In this document: piece after piece, positions 49,276 to 58,138 of the stretch
How positions within the stretch are numbered: position 1 is the first letter of the stretch
How the letters are laid out: each line of letters begins with the position of its first letter
Assembly: GCF_000348745.1 (NCBI RefSeq)
Contig: NC_020812.1
Span: 2,179,444 to 2,243,443 of the forward strand
Direction of reading: 5' to 3'
DNA length: 64,000 bases
DNA from: Micavibrio aeruginosavorus EPB
GTDB taxonomy: Bacteria; Pseudomonadota; Alphaproteobacteria; Micavibrionales; Micavibrionaceae
The notes under the pieces: generated by a model
Databases searched by the model: none
What the model was told of the DNA's origin: nothing
The model's input: only the letters and a program-made list of their open reading frames with translations
Program-made: the position numbers and the translations under genes

Positions 49276-50055
49276 TTAACGAGACGAACGCGAGAGATCT
49301 TCAATCCCGGCGGCGACGATGCGCGCCGTTTCCGGGTCCTGGACAAAGACGATAAACGCATCCGCATCGGGATCCGCGGGCGGCGTCACCGTCCATGCCG
49401 TGGCCCCGCCGTTCCAGTCCCCGCCATTAATCAACTGGCGAATCTGGTTCGTATGTGGGGCCTTGGTATCGTCCATCTGTTTCTTCACCAAGGCCATGCG
49501 CAGCATGTAAGGCTTGGCATCGGTCCCGCGGGTCATCGCGGGCAGAATAATATCAAACTGGCCATCCACCGACCCGGCAACGATATTCAGCCGCGTCGCC
49601 GGATTTTGCTGCGCTCCCTTCAGGGCAACAGCCACATCCTGAATCTTGTGGCCGGACATGTGCGACACGCCGTTTAAAATCAGTTGTGGTGTATAACGCG
49701 GGCCGGTCTTGATCCGGTCCATGTAAAAATCCTGTCGCGCGGTGCAGAAGGGGCGCGCCAGCGGATCGGTCCCGGTCGAAAAATAATCGACGGAGCACGT
49801 GAACCCCATCACCCCGTCCTGCCCCAACAGGTCACGGAAATTGCGCTCCGCCTCCGGACAGAACGGGCATTGTTCCGATGTAAACAGTTCCAGAAAAACG
49901 ATGCCATGCCCCATGCGGTCGGGCACATCTTCGGCCACGACTTCGACCGCTGGAACGGCGGGTACCACCGGTTCCGCGTGTGCGGGCGTGTGCATAACCC
50001 CGTAAAAACACAGGCAAATCAAAGCCGTTAAAAGATGGTTAATGTGTCTGGGCAT
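49276..50055 (-). CDS. DUF1223 secreted thioredoxin-like protein
   Basis: 259 residues from the Met of MPRHINHLL, with a signal peptide (about 1-27, PAHAEP). DUF1223 pattern: IVFLELFTSEQCPFCPEAER (a CPFC motif), GFTCSVDYFSTGTDPLARPF and RQDFYMDRIKTGPRYTPQLI. The family is exported and has a thioredoxin-like fold; CPFC suggests redox chemistry. It is coded just upstream of the ion-channel gene (9 nt), same strand. Confidence 0.85.
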   Translation of the reverse strand: MPRHINHLLTALICLCFYGVMHTPAHAEPVVPAVPAVEVVAEDVPDRMGHGIVFLELFTSEQCPFCPEAERNFRDLLGQDGVMGFTCSVDYFSTGTDPLARPFCTARQDFYMDRIKTGPRYTPQLILNGVSHMSGHKIQDVAVALKGAQQNPATRLNIVAGSVDGQFDIILPAMTRGTDAKPYMLRMALVKKQMDDTKAPHTNQIRQLINGGDWNGGATAWTVTPPADPDADAFIVFVQDPETARIVAAGIEDLSRSSR

Positions 50056-50207
50056 AAAATGAAACTGTATCCCACCTGCAAGCCATTGATGTTGAGATCG
50101 CATTGATCTGATCACACTATGACCCGCACGGGACGGAAAGACAATCCGCTGGAAAGAGAATACGGCCGACCCTTATTGTTCCCGGCCTTTTCTGTGGAGC
50201 GTGTGCA

Positions 50208-50777
50208 ATGTGGCACCCCAAAACTCCGATTCACATATTCCGTTGTTTCCTGATCGCAAGCGCAACCGTGGTCAGCCTGTTTCTGGCTATGGATAGCGAT
50301 GCCGCCAGTCGCCCGCTGATCGGGCCGCCGCAAACACAATCGGCCATCCTGCATCGCGTGGCCGTGATTGCGCCGCCCCGCTACAGCCCGGACCGCACCC
50401 CGGACGAGGCCACCATTCAAAATACGATTGATGCGGCCTTCACCGCCATTCGCCAGCGGAATGTCGCGCAATGCGCCGCCACCATGACCCGCGATTTTCG
50501 TGATGCCCTGACCAAAGGGGACACAGGGCGCAAGGATCTCAGCCCGGCTCGTCTGCTGGGCTATATGCGCATGGAATATTGGCCTGTCTACAGCCACCGC
50601 GCCGTTGCCCTGATGGACCGCGCCACCTTGCCCGGCGGGATCGTCCTGCAACAGGTGCGCGTGCTGGGCAGCGACCACAAACCCATCACCGCCATCATCC
50701 GCCTGAAGGCGCAGGTGGACGGCGCATGGTTGATTGACTCCATCACCGTCCTAGACCACAAGGGCCCCGCCGCCTGA
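50208..50777 (+). CDS. Exported DUF4864-like protein
   Basis: 189 residues with an N-terminal hydrophobic signal (about 10-32). Residues about 65-185 (IQNTIDAAFTAIRQRNVAQC, LGYMRMEYWPVYSHRAVALM and DGAWLIDSITVLDH) match the DUF4864/NTF2-like layout. The function is unknown; the alpha-plus-beta cone often binds small ligands or is structural. The ATG lies at the start of a hydrophobic stretch. Neighbours: divergent from DUF1223; xanthine PRT follows. Confidence 0.7.
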   Translation: MWHPKTPIHIFRCFLIASATVVSLFLAMDSDAASRPLIGPPQTQSAILHRVAVIAPPRYSPDRTPDEATIQNTIDAAFTAIRQRNVAQCAATMTRDFRDALTKGDTGRKDLSPARLLGYMRMEYWPVYSHRAVALMDRATLPGGIVLQQVRVLGSDHKPITAIIRLKAQVDGAWLIDSITVLDHKGPAA

Positions 50778-50881
50778 AACCCGCCCGAACGGCCAAAAGC
50801 CTGTTTTTTTCGTGATAAATGGGGTAAAACGAACATCCGTTCACTCCACCCCGTCCAAACAACAGGATCAGAGCAAACATT

Positions 50882-51496
50882 ATGGCCACCGCATCCAAAG
50901 CGAAGAAAACCCCCGTTCAAAAAACAGCGAAAAAGGCAGCGCCCAAAAAGACCGTGAAAAAGGCCGCCGCCAAAAAAACAACCGCGAAGAAAAGCACAAA
51001 GAAATCTACCGCCCCAGCGCACCGCGATCTGTTTATTTCCTGGGACCGCTTCCACGAAGATTCCAAAGCACTGGCCTGGCGTTTGGATATGCCGAAAAAA
51101 TGGGTTGGCATTATCGCGATCACGCGCGGTGGTTTGGTTCCGGCCTGTATCGTTGCCCGCGAACTGGATGTCCGCCTGGTCGAAACGTTGGGCATTGCCA
51201 GCTATGATCACACCAACCAGCGCAAGGCCGACATTTTGAAATTGCCTCAGGGCGTGGGAACAGGCAAAGGCTGGCTGGTCATTGACGATCTGGTCGACAG
51301 CGGTAACACATTCAAAATCGCCCGCACCATGTTGCCGGATGCACATTTCGCTGCCGTCTATGCCAAGCCAAAGGGCAAGCCGACCTGTGACACCTACGTG
51401 ACGGAAATCAGCCAGGACACATGGCTGCACTTCCCATGGGATTTGACCATGCAATACAGCGCCCCGATCGCTGAACAAAAAGCCCGCCGCGCATAA
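50882..51496 (+). CDS. gpt: Xanthine-guanine phosphoribosyltransferase with lysine-rich tail
   Basis: 204 residues. Residues about 48-200 have the XGPRT pattern: FISWDRFHEDSKALAWRLDM, IIAITRGGLVPACIVARELD, WLVIDDLVDSGNTFKIARTM (PRPP site) and WLHFPWDLTMQYSAPI. It salvages xanthine and guanine with PRPP. The first 46 residues are a histone H1-like tail of Lys, Ala and Thr (KKAAPKKTVKKAAAKKTTAK), absent from usual Gpt. This should bind nucleic acid or anionic surfaces; it is unusual for a salvage enzyme. Confidence 0.9.
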   Translation: MATASKAKKTPVQKTAKKAAPKKTVKKAAAKKTTAKKSTKKSTAPAHRDLFISWDRFHEDSKALAWRLDMPKKWVGIIAITRGGLVPACIVARELDVRLVETLGIASYDHTNQRKADILKLPQGVGTGKGWLVIDDLVDSGNTFKIARTMLPDAHFAAVYAKPKGKPTCDTYVTEISQDTWLHFPWDLTMQYSAPIAEQKARRA

Positions 51497-51528
51497 GGCG
51501 AGTTTAAACCCCGAAATAAAAAGCCAGA

Positions 51529-52371
51529 ATGACCGAGCCCTTTCAAATACCGATTGGAAAACAGGACTGGGTCACCGCGATCCATGATCCGGCGAAGACA
51601 AAAACGCCGTCCGATATCTTGGTCATTCTGGTTCACGGGTTTCCCGGCGACCGCAAAAATTTTGGCGATGTCCTGGGGCAGCTCAGCACGCAGCTGAACG
51701 CCAATGGGTATGACAGCCTGCGTTTCGATTTTCGCGGCTGCGGCGACAGCAGCAAACGATCCCAATTTTACACACTGGAAACCGCGTTCGAGGATTTGCT
51801 CTCCATCCTGAAATGGGCGCGGGATAACATGAAATTCAACCGCATCGTGATTGTGGCCGAGGGGCTGGGCGCGCTCAACACCCTCACCGCCCTGACCGAT
51901 GCGTGGCGCGATCACATTGCGGGGTTGGTGTTCCTGTGGCCGATTTTTGATCCGGGAAAAAGCTGGCTGGCCCCATTGACCGAACAGATTGCCATGGCGG
52001 AAATTGCCGGCTTCGACCATGTCGCGGTGGAAAACGCCGAACTGGGCCTGCCCTTTATGCGACAGGTACGGGACTATAAATTGCAAAAATTGCTGAGCCG
52101 GATCACCGTCCCGACACAAATCCATTACGGGGAATCCGATCTGTGGTCCGACCCGGCCAAGGTTCCGGGGGTCCAGAATGCACAGGTCGATCTGGTCCAG
52201 GCCGCGTTCCGCACCGGAACCGCGGGCCCCAAGGCAGGCAGTAAAATCGCCGGACGGTTGGAGATCACCGGATATGCCGACGGCGATCAGGGGCTAAAAA
52301 CCACCCACGCCCGAAACATTATGACAAAAGAGATCCTGGGATTCCTCAAATCCCTGTCCCAACCCGCCTAA
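51529..52371 (+). CDS. Alpha/beta hydrolase-fold protein lacking the usual nucleophile
   Basis: 280 residues. The fold is recognisable: LVILVHGFPGDRKNFGDVLG (oxyanion region), YDSLRFDFRGCGDSS, and the nucleophile-elbow segment IVIVAEGLGALNTLTALTDA. At the usual G-x-S-x-G position the sequence is A-E-G-L-G, with Gly for Ser. The later strands hold TQIHYGESDLWSDPAKVPGV. It may be catalytically inactive or use another mechanism; it could be a binding protein. Between gpt-like and the ribosomal protein genes. Confidence 0.75.
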   Translation: MTEPFQIPIGKQDWVTAIHDPAKTKTPSDILVILVHGFPGDRKNFGDVLGQLSTQLNANGYDSLRFDFRGCGDSSKRSQFYTLETAFEDLLSILKWARDNMKFNRIVIVAEGLGALNTLTALTDAWRDHIAGLVFLWPIFDPGKSWLAPLTEQIAMAEIAGFDHVAVENAELGLPFMRQVRDYKLQKLLSRITVPTQIHYGESDLWSDPAKVPGVQNAQVDLVQAAFRTGTAGPKAGSKIAGRLEITGYADGDQGLKTTHARNIMTKEILGFLKSLSQPA

Positions 52372-52520
52372 AAGGCGGCCTCCGCACCAATTTCTTATGG
52401 ATTCTGCTTGATTTTCCGGCCGATGGGCGTCTATATAGCCGTTCGTAACGCGAGGGCTGGCCCTGGAATTCGGCATGCCTTGCCCCCGCACGTTGTAACC
52501 CCCTGAAAAAGGAGAGGAAA

Positions 52521-52784
52521 ATGCCGAAGATGAAGACCAAGAGCGGTGCGAAAAAACGCTTTCGCGTAACCGCCTCTGGCAAGGTTAAATTTAAACCTGC
52601 CAAAATGCGCCACATGCAAATGAACAAACCGAAACAGATGAAGCGTAAAGCACGCAAGATTCTGACGATGTTCAAAGCCGACGGTGTAAACACGCTGACC
52701 TTCCACATGCCGTACAGCCTGAAAAAGCTGACCCGTGCTGTGCGTCCGAAGCGCAACCCGAAAAAAGCTGAGGGAGGTCAATAA
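52521..52784 (+). CDS. rpmI: Ribosomal protein bL35
   Basis: 87 residues. [20 protein letters not shown] at the N-terminus is the L35 signature; the rest is basic. It belongs to the large subunit. It is longer than E. coli L35 (65) by a C-terminal extension ([20 protein letters not shown]). AAGGAG lies before the ATG. Its stop overlaps rplT by one base; infC is not upstream. Confidence 0.95.
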   Translation: MPKMKTKSGAKKRFRVTASGKVKFKPAKMRHMQMNKPKQMKRKARKILTMFKADGVNTLTFHMPYSLKKLTRAVRPKRNPKKAEGGQ

Positions 52785-53161
52785 TGGCACGCGTTACCGC
52801 CGGACCGAACACAAAGTCCAAAAAGAAAAAGGTATTTGCCGCCACGAAAGGTCACTATGGCCGTCGTCGCAATTGCCTGAAAACCGCACGTCAATCGGCT
52901 GAAAAAGCTGGTCAGTACGCGTACCGCGACCGTCGCGCGAAGAAACGCAATTTCCGCAGCCTGTGGATCATGCGTATCAACGCCGGTGCCCGCGAACACG
53001 GCATGACGTACTCCGTTTTCATGAACGGTTTGAAACTGGCTGGTATCGAGCTGGACCGCAAGGTTCTGGCCGACATCGCCGCCATGGCCCCGGCCGATTT
53101 CGCAATCATCGCGAAACAGGTTGCCGATGCTCTGGCAAAAGCTGGCAAAAAAGCCGCTTAA
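52784..53161 (+). CDS. rplT: Ribosomal protein bL20
   Basis: 125 residues, family-typical length. [20 protein letters not shown] is a variant of the usual VKRGVTARARHKKVL start; [20 protein letters not shown] and [20 protein letters not shown] are conserved. L20 helps assemble the 50S subunit. Immediately follows rpmI. The terminator at 53184-53216 ends the operon. Confidence 0.95.
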   Translation: MARVTAGPNTKSKKKKVFAATKGHYGRRRNCLKTARQSAEKAGQYAYRDRRAKKRNFRSLWIMRINAGAREHGMTYSVFMNGLKLAGIELDRKVLADIAAMAPADFAIIAKQVADALAKAGKKAA

Positions 53162-53183
53162 TTTCAAAGCGCTTTGAACGAAT

Positions 53184-53216
53184 AAAAAGCCCCGGAGAAA
53201 TCCGGGGCTTTTTTCT
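53184..53216 (+). terminator. Terminator after rplT
   Basis: AAAAAGCCCCGGA, loop GAAA, TCCGGGGCTTTTTT: a classic intrinsic terminator. Confidence 0.95.
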
Positions 53217-53274
53217 TGCCCCGCCCCCACCCCCCTGATACGCCTAAAAGAAAAGACAGGGAAGGACGGGCCCC

Positions 53275-54333
53275 ATGTGGCCGATGGATTCATTTAAAAA
53301 AATGGGGCGTGTGCGCCGGGCCTTTGCCTATGCCGGATTGGGATGGGTGGGGTTCAACCTGTCCGGCCCGCTGGTCATCGCCCCCGTCGGGGATCAGACG
53401 GATCATCTGGTGCGCACCATTGATGCGCGCAAAGACACGCTGCGCGATCTGGCGGGCAGTCATCTGACCATTTTATTCCCCGAACAACGCGCGGCCAAAG
53501 CCTACGCCCTCACGCAAACAAATCCCGACCTTTATGAGCGTTTGGCCGAAGGAACGGTGGGAACCTATTACGAATTTTTCGGGTTTCAGCCCGCGCAATA
53601 TCTGGTCGGGCCTAACAGCATGCTCAGCGTTGCCACAATGGGGCTGCGCGGGCCGTGGCTCCAATGCACCGTGTTCACACCGTCGGATCGTTTGACCATG
53701 GAGACGATCCGGTCCACCCTGCTGCCGATTCACGCCCCAACGCAGGTCACACATCTTCCCGGCACGTTGGCGGAATATCGCCGCCTGTTCCTGTATCACG
53801 AAGCCGTGCATTGCCGCGATGGCCTCAAGCACGGCGCCGCCGCCGAATATAATGCCGACAAGAAAAGCATGCAGGCCTATCTGGATGATGGCGGTGATCC
53901 GGCCGTGGTGCGATCCTTGATTTTTATGCGCGTGTTGAACGCGATGGGCAACCATATCGCCTACCCTGATCCCGATGATCAAAACGAAGAGGCCATGGCC
54001 ATTAAGGAGTACATCATGGGCCCGACGCTGGCGCATGATTTTCTGGGCGGGCCCGCCCTGCCCCTGGAGCGGGCCAGTCAGGCCCACCATGATGCCGCCC
54101 ATGTTTTGCGCACCTATGCCCAGAACAACCGCCAGGACAGTTTCGACATGATCATGGCACCCCTGCGCCATGCGGCCATTATCGCGATTCTGTCCGACCC
54201 GGATGCAAACCTGTCCCCGGATGTGCGTATCTTGCTGGAAGCCAACCGGAATGCGTATGAATTCTTCACCACGCCGCCGGGCCCTGCGGCCAAAGCGGTT
54301 AAAACGCCCCCGGCCCCGCGCCCCAACATATAA
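53275..54333 (+). CDS. Putative HExxH metalloprotease-like protein 1
   Basis: 352 residues of unknown family. The zinc-binding motif is LFLYHEAVHCRD (H175, E176, H179), and 12 residues later AAAEYNADKKS supplies a candidate third ligand in an E-x-x-A-D pattern (E191). An N-terminal hydrophobic segment (about 16-38) may be a membrane anchor. Two more proteins with HExxH and ExxAD are coded at 57.0-59.5 kb, and the three look like a diverged group. Peptidase activity is likely but the substrate is unknown. It lies between rplT and pheS. Confidence 0.75.
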   Translation: MWPMDSFKKMGRVRRAFAYAGLGWVGFNLSGPLVIAPVGDQTDHLVRTIDARKDTLRDLAGSHLTILFPEQRAAKAYALTQTNPDLYERLAEGTVGTYYEFFGFQPAQYLVGPNSMLSVATMGLRGPWLQCTVFTPSDRLTMETIRSTLLPIHAPTQVTHLPGTLAEYRRLFLYHEAVHCRDGLKHGAAAEYNADKKSMQAYLDDGGDPAVVRSLIFMRVLNAMGNHIAYPDPDDQNEEAMAIKEYIMGPTLAHDFLGGPALPLERASQAHHDAAHVLRTYAQNNRQDSFDMIMAPLRHAAIIAILSDPDANLSPDVRILLEANRNAYEFFTTPPGPAAKAVKTPPAPRPNI

Positions 54334-54440
54334 AAACCGCCCGTTTTCGCACCCTTTTCGCACCGGGCCCTTTGTTTTTTGCCGCCGGAATGGTAAAAAC
54401 GGGGCGTATTTTGACGTGATCCGGACCCTTTGACAGCGAT

Positions 54441-55532
54441 ATGACCGATATGACCAGCAATATTGCCACCCTGAAAACCGAATTGACCCAGATGGTGGAA
54501 CAAGCCACCGATCTGGCGGCGCTGGACGCCGCGCGCGTGGCCGCGTTGGGCAAGAACGGGCGGATCACCGCGCTGATGAAAAATCTGGGCACCATGACCC
54601 CGGATGAGCGCAAGGAAACCGGAGCCGCCCTGAACGTTTTAAAGGACGAGATTGCCGATCTGATCGCGCGGCAGGATGCCGCCCTGAAGAAACAGGCGAT
54701 GGACCAGAAGCTGGCCGCCGAAACCATCGACATCACTTTGTCCCCACGCCCGGAGCGCAAGGGCCATATCCACCCGATCAGCCAGACGATGGACGAAATC
54801 GCCGCCATCTTCGCCGATATGGGATTCGTGATTAACGAAGGGCCGGATATCGAGGACGACTTCCACAATTTCACCGCCCTGAATTTCCCGCCCGGCCACC
54901 CGGCGCGCGAAATGCACGATACGTTCTATCTGCCCGATGATCCGGATGCGGCCGGCGAAGCCGCGAAAAAACTGCTGCGCACCCATACATCCACCGTGCA
55001 GGTGCGCACGATGATGAAACAAAAACCGCCGATCCGCATGATCGTGATGGGCCGCACATACCGGTCCGATTACGACATGACCCACACGCCGATGTTCCAT
55101 CAGTGCGAAGGTCTGGTGATCGACAAATCCATCAATATGGGCCATTTGAAGGGCTGCCTGCTGGATTTCGTGCGCGCGTATTTCAACATTGATGATCTGC
55201 CGCTGCGTTTCCGCCCCAGCTTCTTCCCGTTCACGGAACCGAGTGCGGAGGTAGACATTGGCTGCTCCCGCAAGGATGGCGGTTTGAAAATCGGCGCAGG
55301 CGACAGCTGGCTGGAAATTGGCGGCTGCGGCATGGTGCATCCGAACGTGCTGAAAAATTGCGGCATTGACCCGGACGAATATCAGGGCTTTGCCTTTGGC
55401 ATGGGGATCGAGCGTATGGCGATGCTGAAATACGGCATTCCCGATCTGCGCACCTTCTTTGAAAGCGATGTGCGCTGGCTGGAACATTACGGCTTCGACC
55501 CGCTGAACCGCCCGAACCGCGCGACGGATTAA
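54441..55532 (+). CDS. pheS: Phenylalanyl-tRNA synthetase alpha subunit
   Basis: 363 residues, normal length. The N-terminal coiled coil (1-95) binds tRNA; the catalytic core has [40 protein letters not shown], the motif 2 segment [20 protein letters not shown] and motif 3 [20 protein letters not shown]. With PheT it charges tRNA-Phe. It is usually followed directly by pheT, but here four other genes lie between. Confidence 0.98.
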   Translation: MTDMTSNIATLKTELTQMVEQATDLAALDAARVAALGKNGRITALMKNLGTMTPDERKETGAALNVLKDEIADLIARQDAALKKQAMDQKLAAETIDITLSPRPERKGHIHPISQTMDEIAAIFADMGFVINEGPDIEDDFHNFTALNFPPGHPAREMHDTFYLPDDPDAAGEAAKKLLRTHTSTVQVRTMMKQKPPIRMIVMGRTYRSDYDMTHTPMFHQCEGLVIDKSINMGHLKGCLLDFVRAYFNIDDLPLRFRPSFFPFTEPSAEVDIGCSRKDGGLKIGAGDSWLEIGGCGMVHPNVLKNCGIDPDEYQGFAFGMGIERMAMLKYGIPDLRTFFESDVRWLEHYGFDPLNRPNRATD

Positions 55533-55537
55533 CCCCC

Positions 55538-55987
55538 ATGACGACGCTCCCCATCATCGCCCCTTTAAACAAAGACGATTACGATGGGTGGTTGCCGTTG
55601 TGGCAGGCGAATATGGAGGGCACGGTCACGCCCGACGTGACCGCCAGCACATGGGCCCGCATCTGCGACCCCACATTCCCCGTTCATGGCCTCTGCGCCC
55701 GGCTTGAAAAAGGCGGCCCGATTGTCGGCATTTGCCATTTCATCCTGCACCCGACAACGGGCAGTTTGAAATATGCCTGTTACATGCAGGATTTGTTTGT
55801 TGATCCATCCGCCCGCCGCCGGGGCGTGGGGCGCGAATTGGTGATTCAACTGGCCGCGTTGGGGCAAGCCGCCGGGTGGGCGCGCCTGTACTGGCTGGCG
55901 GAAGAAAAAAATGCCGCGGCACAATCATTGTACCGCGACATTGGTATCAAGCTGGATTTTTCACTGCACGTTCTACCGCTCGGCTAG
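55538..55987 (+). CDS. GNAT N-acetyltransferase
   Basis: 149 residues. The GNAT fold includes acetyl-CoA motif A with LFVDPSARRRGVGRELVIQL (RRRGVG) and motif B RLYWLAEEKNAAAQSLYRDI. The ATG is 5 nt after the pheS stop, so the genes are linked. Substrate unknown; it could be a ribosomal, small-molecule or antibiotic acetyltransferase. Confidence 0.9.
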   Translation: MTTLPIIAPLNKDDYDGWLPLWQANMEGTVTPDVTASTWARICDPTFPVHGLCARLEKGGPIVGICHFILHPTTGSLKYACYMQDLFVDPSARRRGVGRELVIQLAALGQAAGWARLYWLAEEKNAAAQSLYRDIGIKLDFSLHVLPLG

Positions 55988-56856
55988 AACCGCATATTCA
56001 ACCGAACACCCCCGATATTCACACGGAAGCCGCTGTTGCTAATGCCGCCCTGTGGCGTATTGATGCGGAAGCCGCCATTGCTGTTCATATCATAGCCCGG
56101 ACCACGAACACGGACGCCATTATCATAGGCCCCGCCGTGCGACGCGCTGTGATTGAAGCTGGGGCTGGCGGAACCGCGCTCGTAATTACGCACGGAATCC
56201 TGGCTCATCGCCGGGGCGGCCGGGGCCGGATCGGCGGCGAACACGCCATCATTCATCGCCGGTTCAGCAGGCATCGCCGACACCGCCGGGGCCACATTGG
56301 TCACATCCACCATCGGCGGCGTGCTTTCGACCGGAATATCATAGGACCCACCGGCATCGACCACGGGCGGTGGCGGGGCAGCGGGCGGTAAATCGTAAGA
56401 GGATGCCGATGCCGCCGGAGCGGCAGAGGCCACCTGCTGTTGCGGTTCAATATCCGGCGACGGGGTCAACAGGCCGACCTGATCCAGCAACGCCCCTTCC
56501 GTCAACGGACCAACAATCCCATCCACCTTCAAATCCGCACCATGGGCATTCAAAACATGCTGGATCGCGCGGGCATCATTCACATCCATCTGTCCATTGG
56601 CTCCATCGCGCAGGGCCGAGGCCATATTGGCAATCACCTTCGGATCGGTTTGCGCCTGTTCACGCATATGGACCATGACATCATTCATGCTGGCCGTATC
56701 CGGGATATTGTTCTGGGCGCGATAGGCATCCAGCGCGGCGGTGGTTTTCGGACCCAGATCATTATCGACCGGACCCGTATCAAACCCCATCATGCGCATC
56801 AGCCCTTGGGCTTCGCCGACGTTAAAGTCTTGATCCTGTTGATTCGGCCCCGCCAT
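55984..56856 (-). CDS. Protein with two peptidoglycan-binding-like modules and Pro/Ala linker
   Basis: 290 residues on the minus strand, start MAGPNQQDQDFNV with AAGGGGG before it (the upstream extension has no site). Two PGB-type helical repeats: EAQGLMRMMGFDTGPVDNDL and DARAIQHVLNAHGADLKVDG, each with DG/GP..LG motifs. Then a proline- and alanine-rich linker (about 130-220) and a C-terminal part of Gly/Asn/Ser (GYDMNSNGGFRINTPQGGIS). No signal peptide is visible, so its place is uncertain. It may be wall-associated. It lies between GNAT and the metalloprotease-like genes. Confidence 0.75.
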   Translation of the reverse strand: MAGPNQQDQDFNVGEAQGLMRMMGFDTGPVDNDLGPKTTAALDAYRAQNNIPDTASMNDVMVHMREQAQTDPKVIANMASALRDGANGQMDVNDARAIQHVLNAHGADLKVDGIVGPLTEGALLDQVGLLTPSPDIEPQQQVASAAPAASASSYDLPPAAPPPPVVDAGGSYDIPVESTPPMVDVTNVAPAVSAMPAEPAMNDGVFAADPAPAAPAMSQDSVRNYERGSASPSFNHSASHGGAYDNGVRVRGPGYDMNSNGGFRINTPQGGISNSGFRVNIGGVRLNMRF

Positions 56857-57010
56857 GATCGGCCCCCTTTGCATCCAGATACGCACGTGTTCGTGGTCAC
56901 ACCTTACGCAAAAAACCCTAATTTTCCGTAAAATATGACACCGATAAAGCCTTGTTTAACGTTTTTTGCATAAGATCGGAGCAGATCAGAAAGGGCCAGA
57001 GTACCGTTTT

Positions 57011-58126
57011 ATGACGTCTGTGACCGCCGATAAGCCAGAACCAGCCACCGACCCCGTGCGCCTTTATGCCCCGGCGGCGGCGCGCGCGCACCTGCGCGAG
57101 GCGGGAATCAACCCCGAATCCCTGCCCCACCGGATCAATATGGATGTCCTGATTATGGATGGGCGCGTTTTACAGGATGAATATTCCGTTCGCGAAAACA
57201 TCCTTTTTGGCAGCCGCGTTTTGCCCCTGACCACAATTGATGAATATCACAACAGCGCCACCAGCTTCACCGGCGACACCGCCCCCGTGAACAACCAGGA
57301 TCAGACCTATACGCTGATGCTGTATCAGGCCCATACATCGGCATCGCCCGTCGCGCATGCCATGCCGCGTGACGATGATCCGTCGCGGCATGTCTGCGTC
57401 ATCATGCTGCCAACCGAGGAAATGACCGCCCGATACACCGTGAACTTGCTGTCCGGCGTACCGGAAGAACAATTGCCCGACAATTTGCCTGGAACGGATC
57501 AGGATTGGGCCCGCTTCATCCTGGCCCACGAAATGGACCACTGCGTCAATCGTGAAGGCACGACATTCCAGCGCGAAGTCAGCGCCGACCGTGCCGGGCT
57601 GGACGATTTGCGCCGTCATTTCAATGAAACACAGCGCCCCGAGATGTATGACGCCATGTCAAAAACAATCACACAGGCGCGATCCATCACCATTTTTTCA
57701 AAAATGGATTTCGACCACGCCACAGGTATTTATCTCGAAAACGATCACGACCACGATCATCCGCATGCGGGCCAGCACGACCATATACCGCCGAACATTT
57801 CCAGTGACGCACGATCAATCGCGGAAAAAGTGGTCCGCAATTACGCCGAACACAGCGGTCAATCCTATAAAGAATCCATCACCCATATGGATGAAACACC
57901 GGGACTGTTTTTCAACGTTCTGAAGCAAATGAATCATCAGGGCGCGTTTGAGGCTGAACCGATGCAGCAAAAATTGATCGATCAATATTTGGACGCCACC
58001 GAAGAATTTTCGCCCAACTATCACAACGACCTGCAGAAGGCCGCCGTTCACGTTCCGGCAACAATGCATGAAAATACCGAGATCGCATCACAAAAGCCCG
58101 TCATTACACCCGGTTTTGGAAGCTAA
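57011..58126 (+). CDS. Putative HExxH metalloprotease-like protein 2
   Basis: 371 residues from the first ATG (a TTG at 56966 is less likely). The motif is ILAHEMDHCVN (H173, E174, H177), with the third ligand candidate in FQREVSADRA (E189). A His/Asp-rich stretch DHDHDHPHAGQHDH at about 268-282 could bind more metal. No signal peptide. It shares spacing of 16 residues between HExxH and ExxAD with protein 1. Its stop is 12 nt before protein 3, so the two form an operon. Function unknown. Confidence 0.75.
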   Translation: MTSVTADKPEPATDPVRLYAPAAARAHLREAGINPESLPHRINMDVLIMDGRVLQDEYSVRENILFGSRVLPLTTIDEYHNSATSFTGDTAPVNNQDQTYTLMLYQAHTSASPVAHAMPRDDDPSRHVCVIMLPTEEMTARYTVNLLSGVPEEQLPDNLPGTDQDWARFILAHEMDHCVNREGTTFQREVSADRAGLDDLRRHFNETQRPEMYDAMSKTITQARSITIFSKMDFDHATGIYLENDHDHDHPHAGQHDHIPPNISSDARSIAEKVVRNYAEHSGQSYKESITHMDETPGLFFNVLKQMNHQGAFEAEPMQQKLIDQYLDATEEFSPNYHNDLQKAAVHVPATMHENTEIASQKPVITPGFGS

Positions 58127-58138
58127 AGGCCGCGCGCA

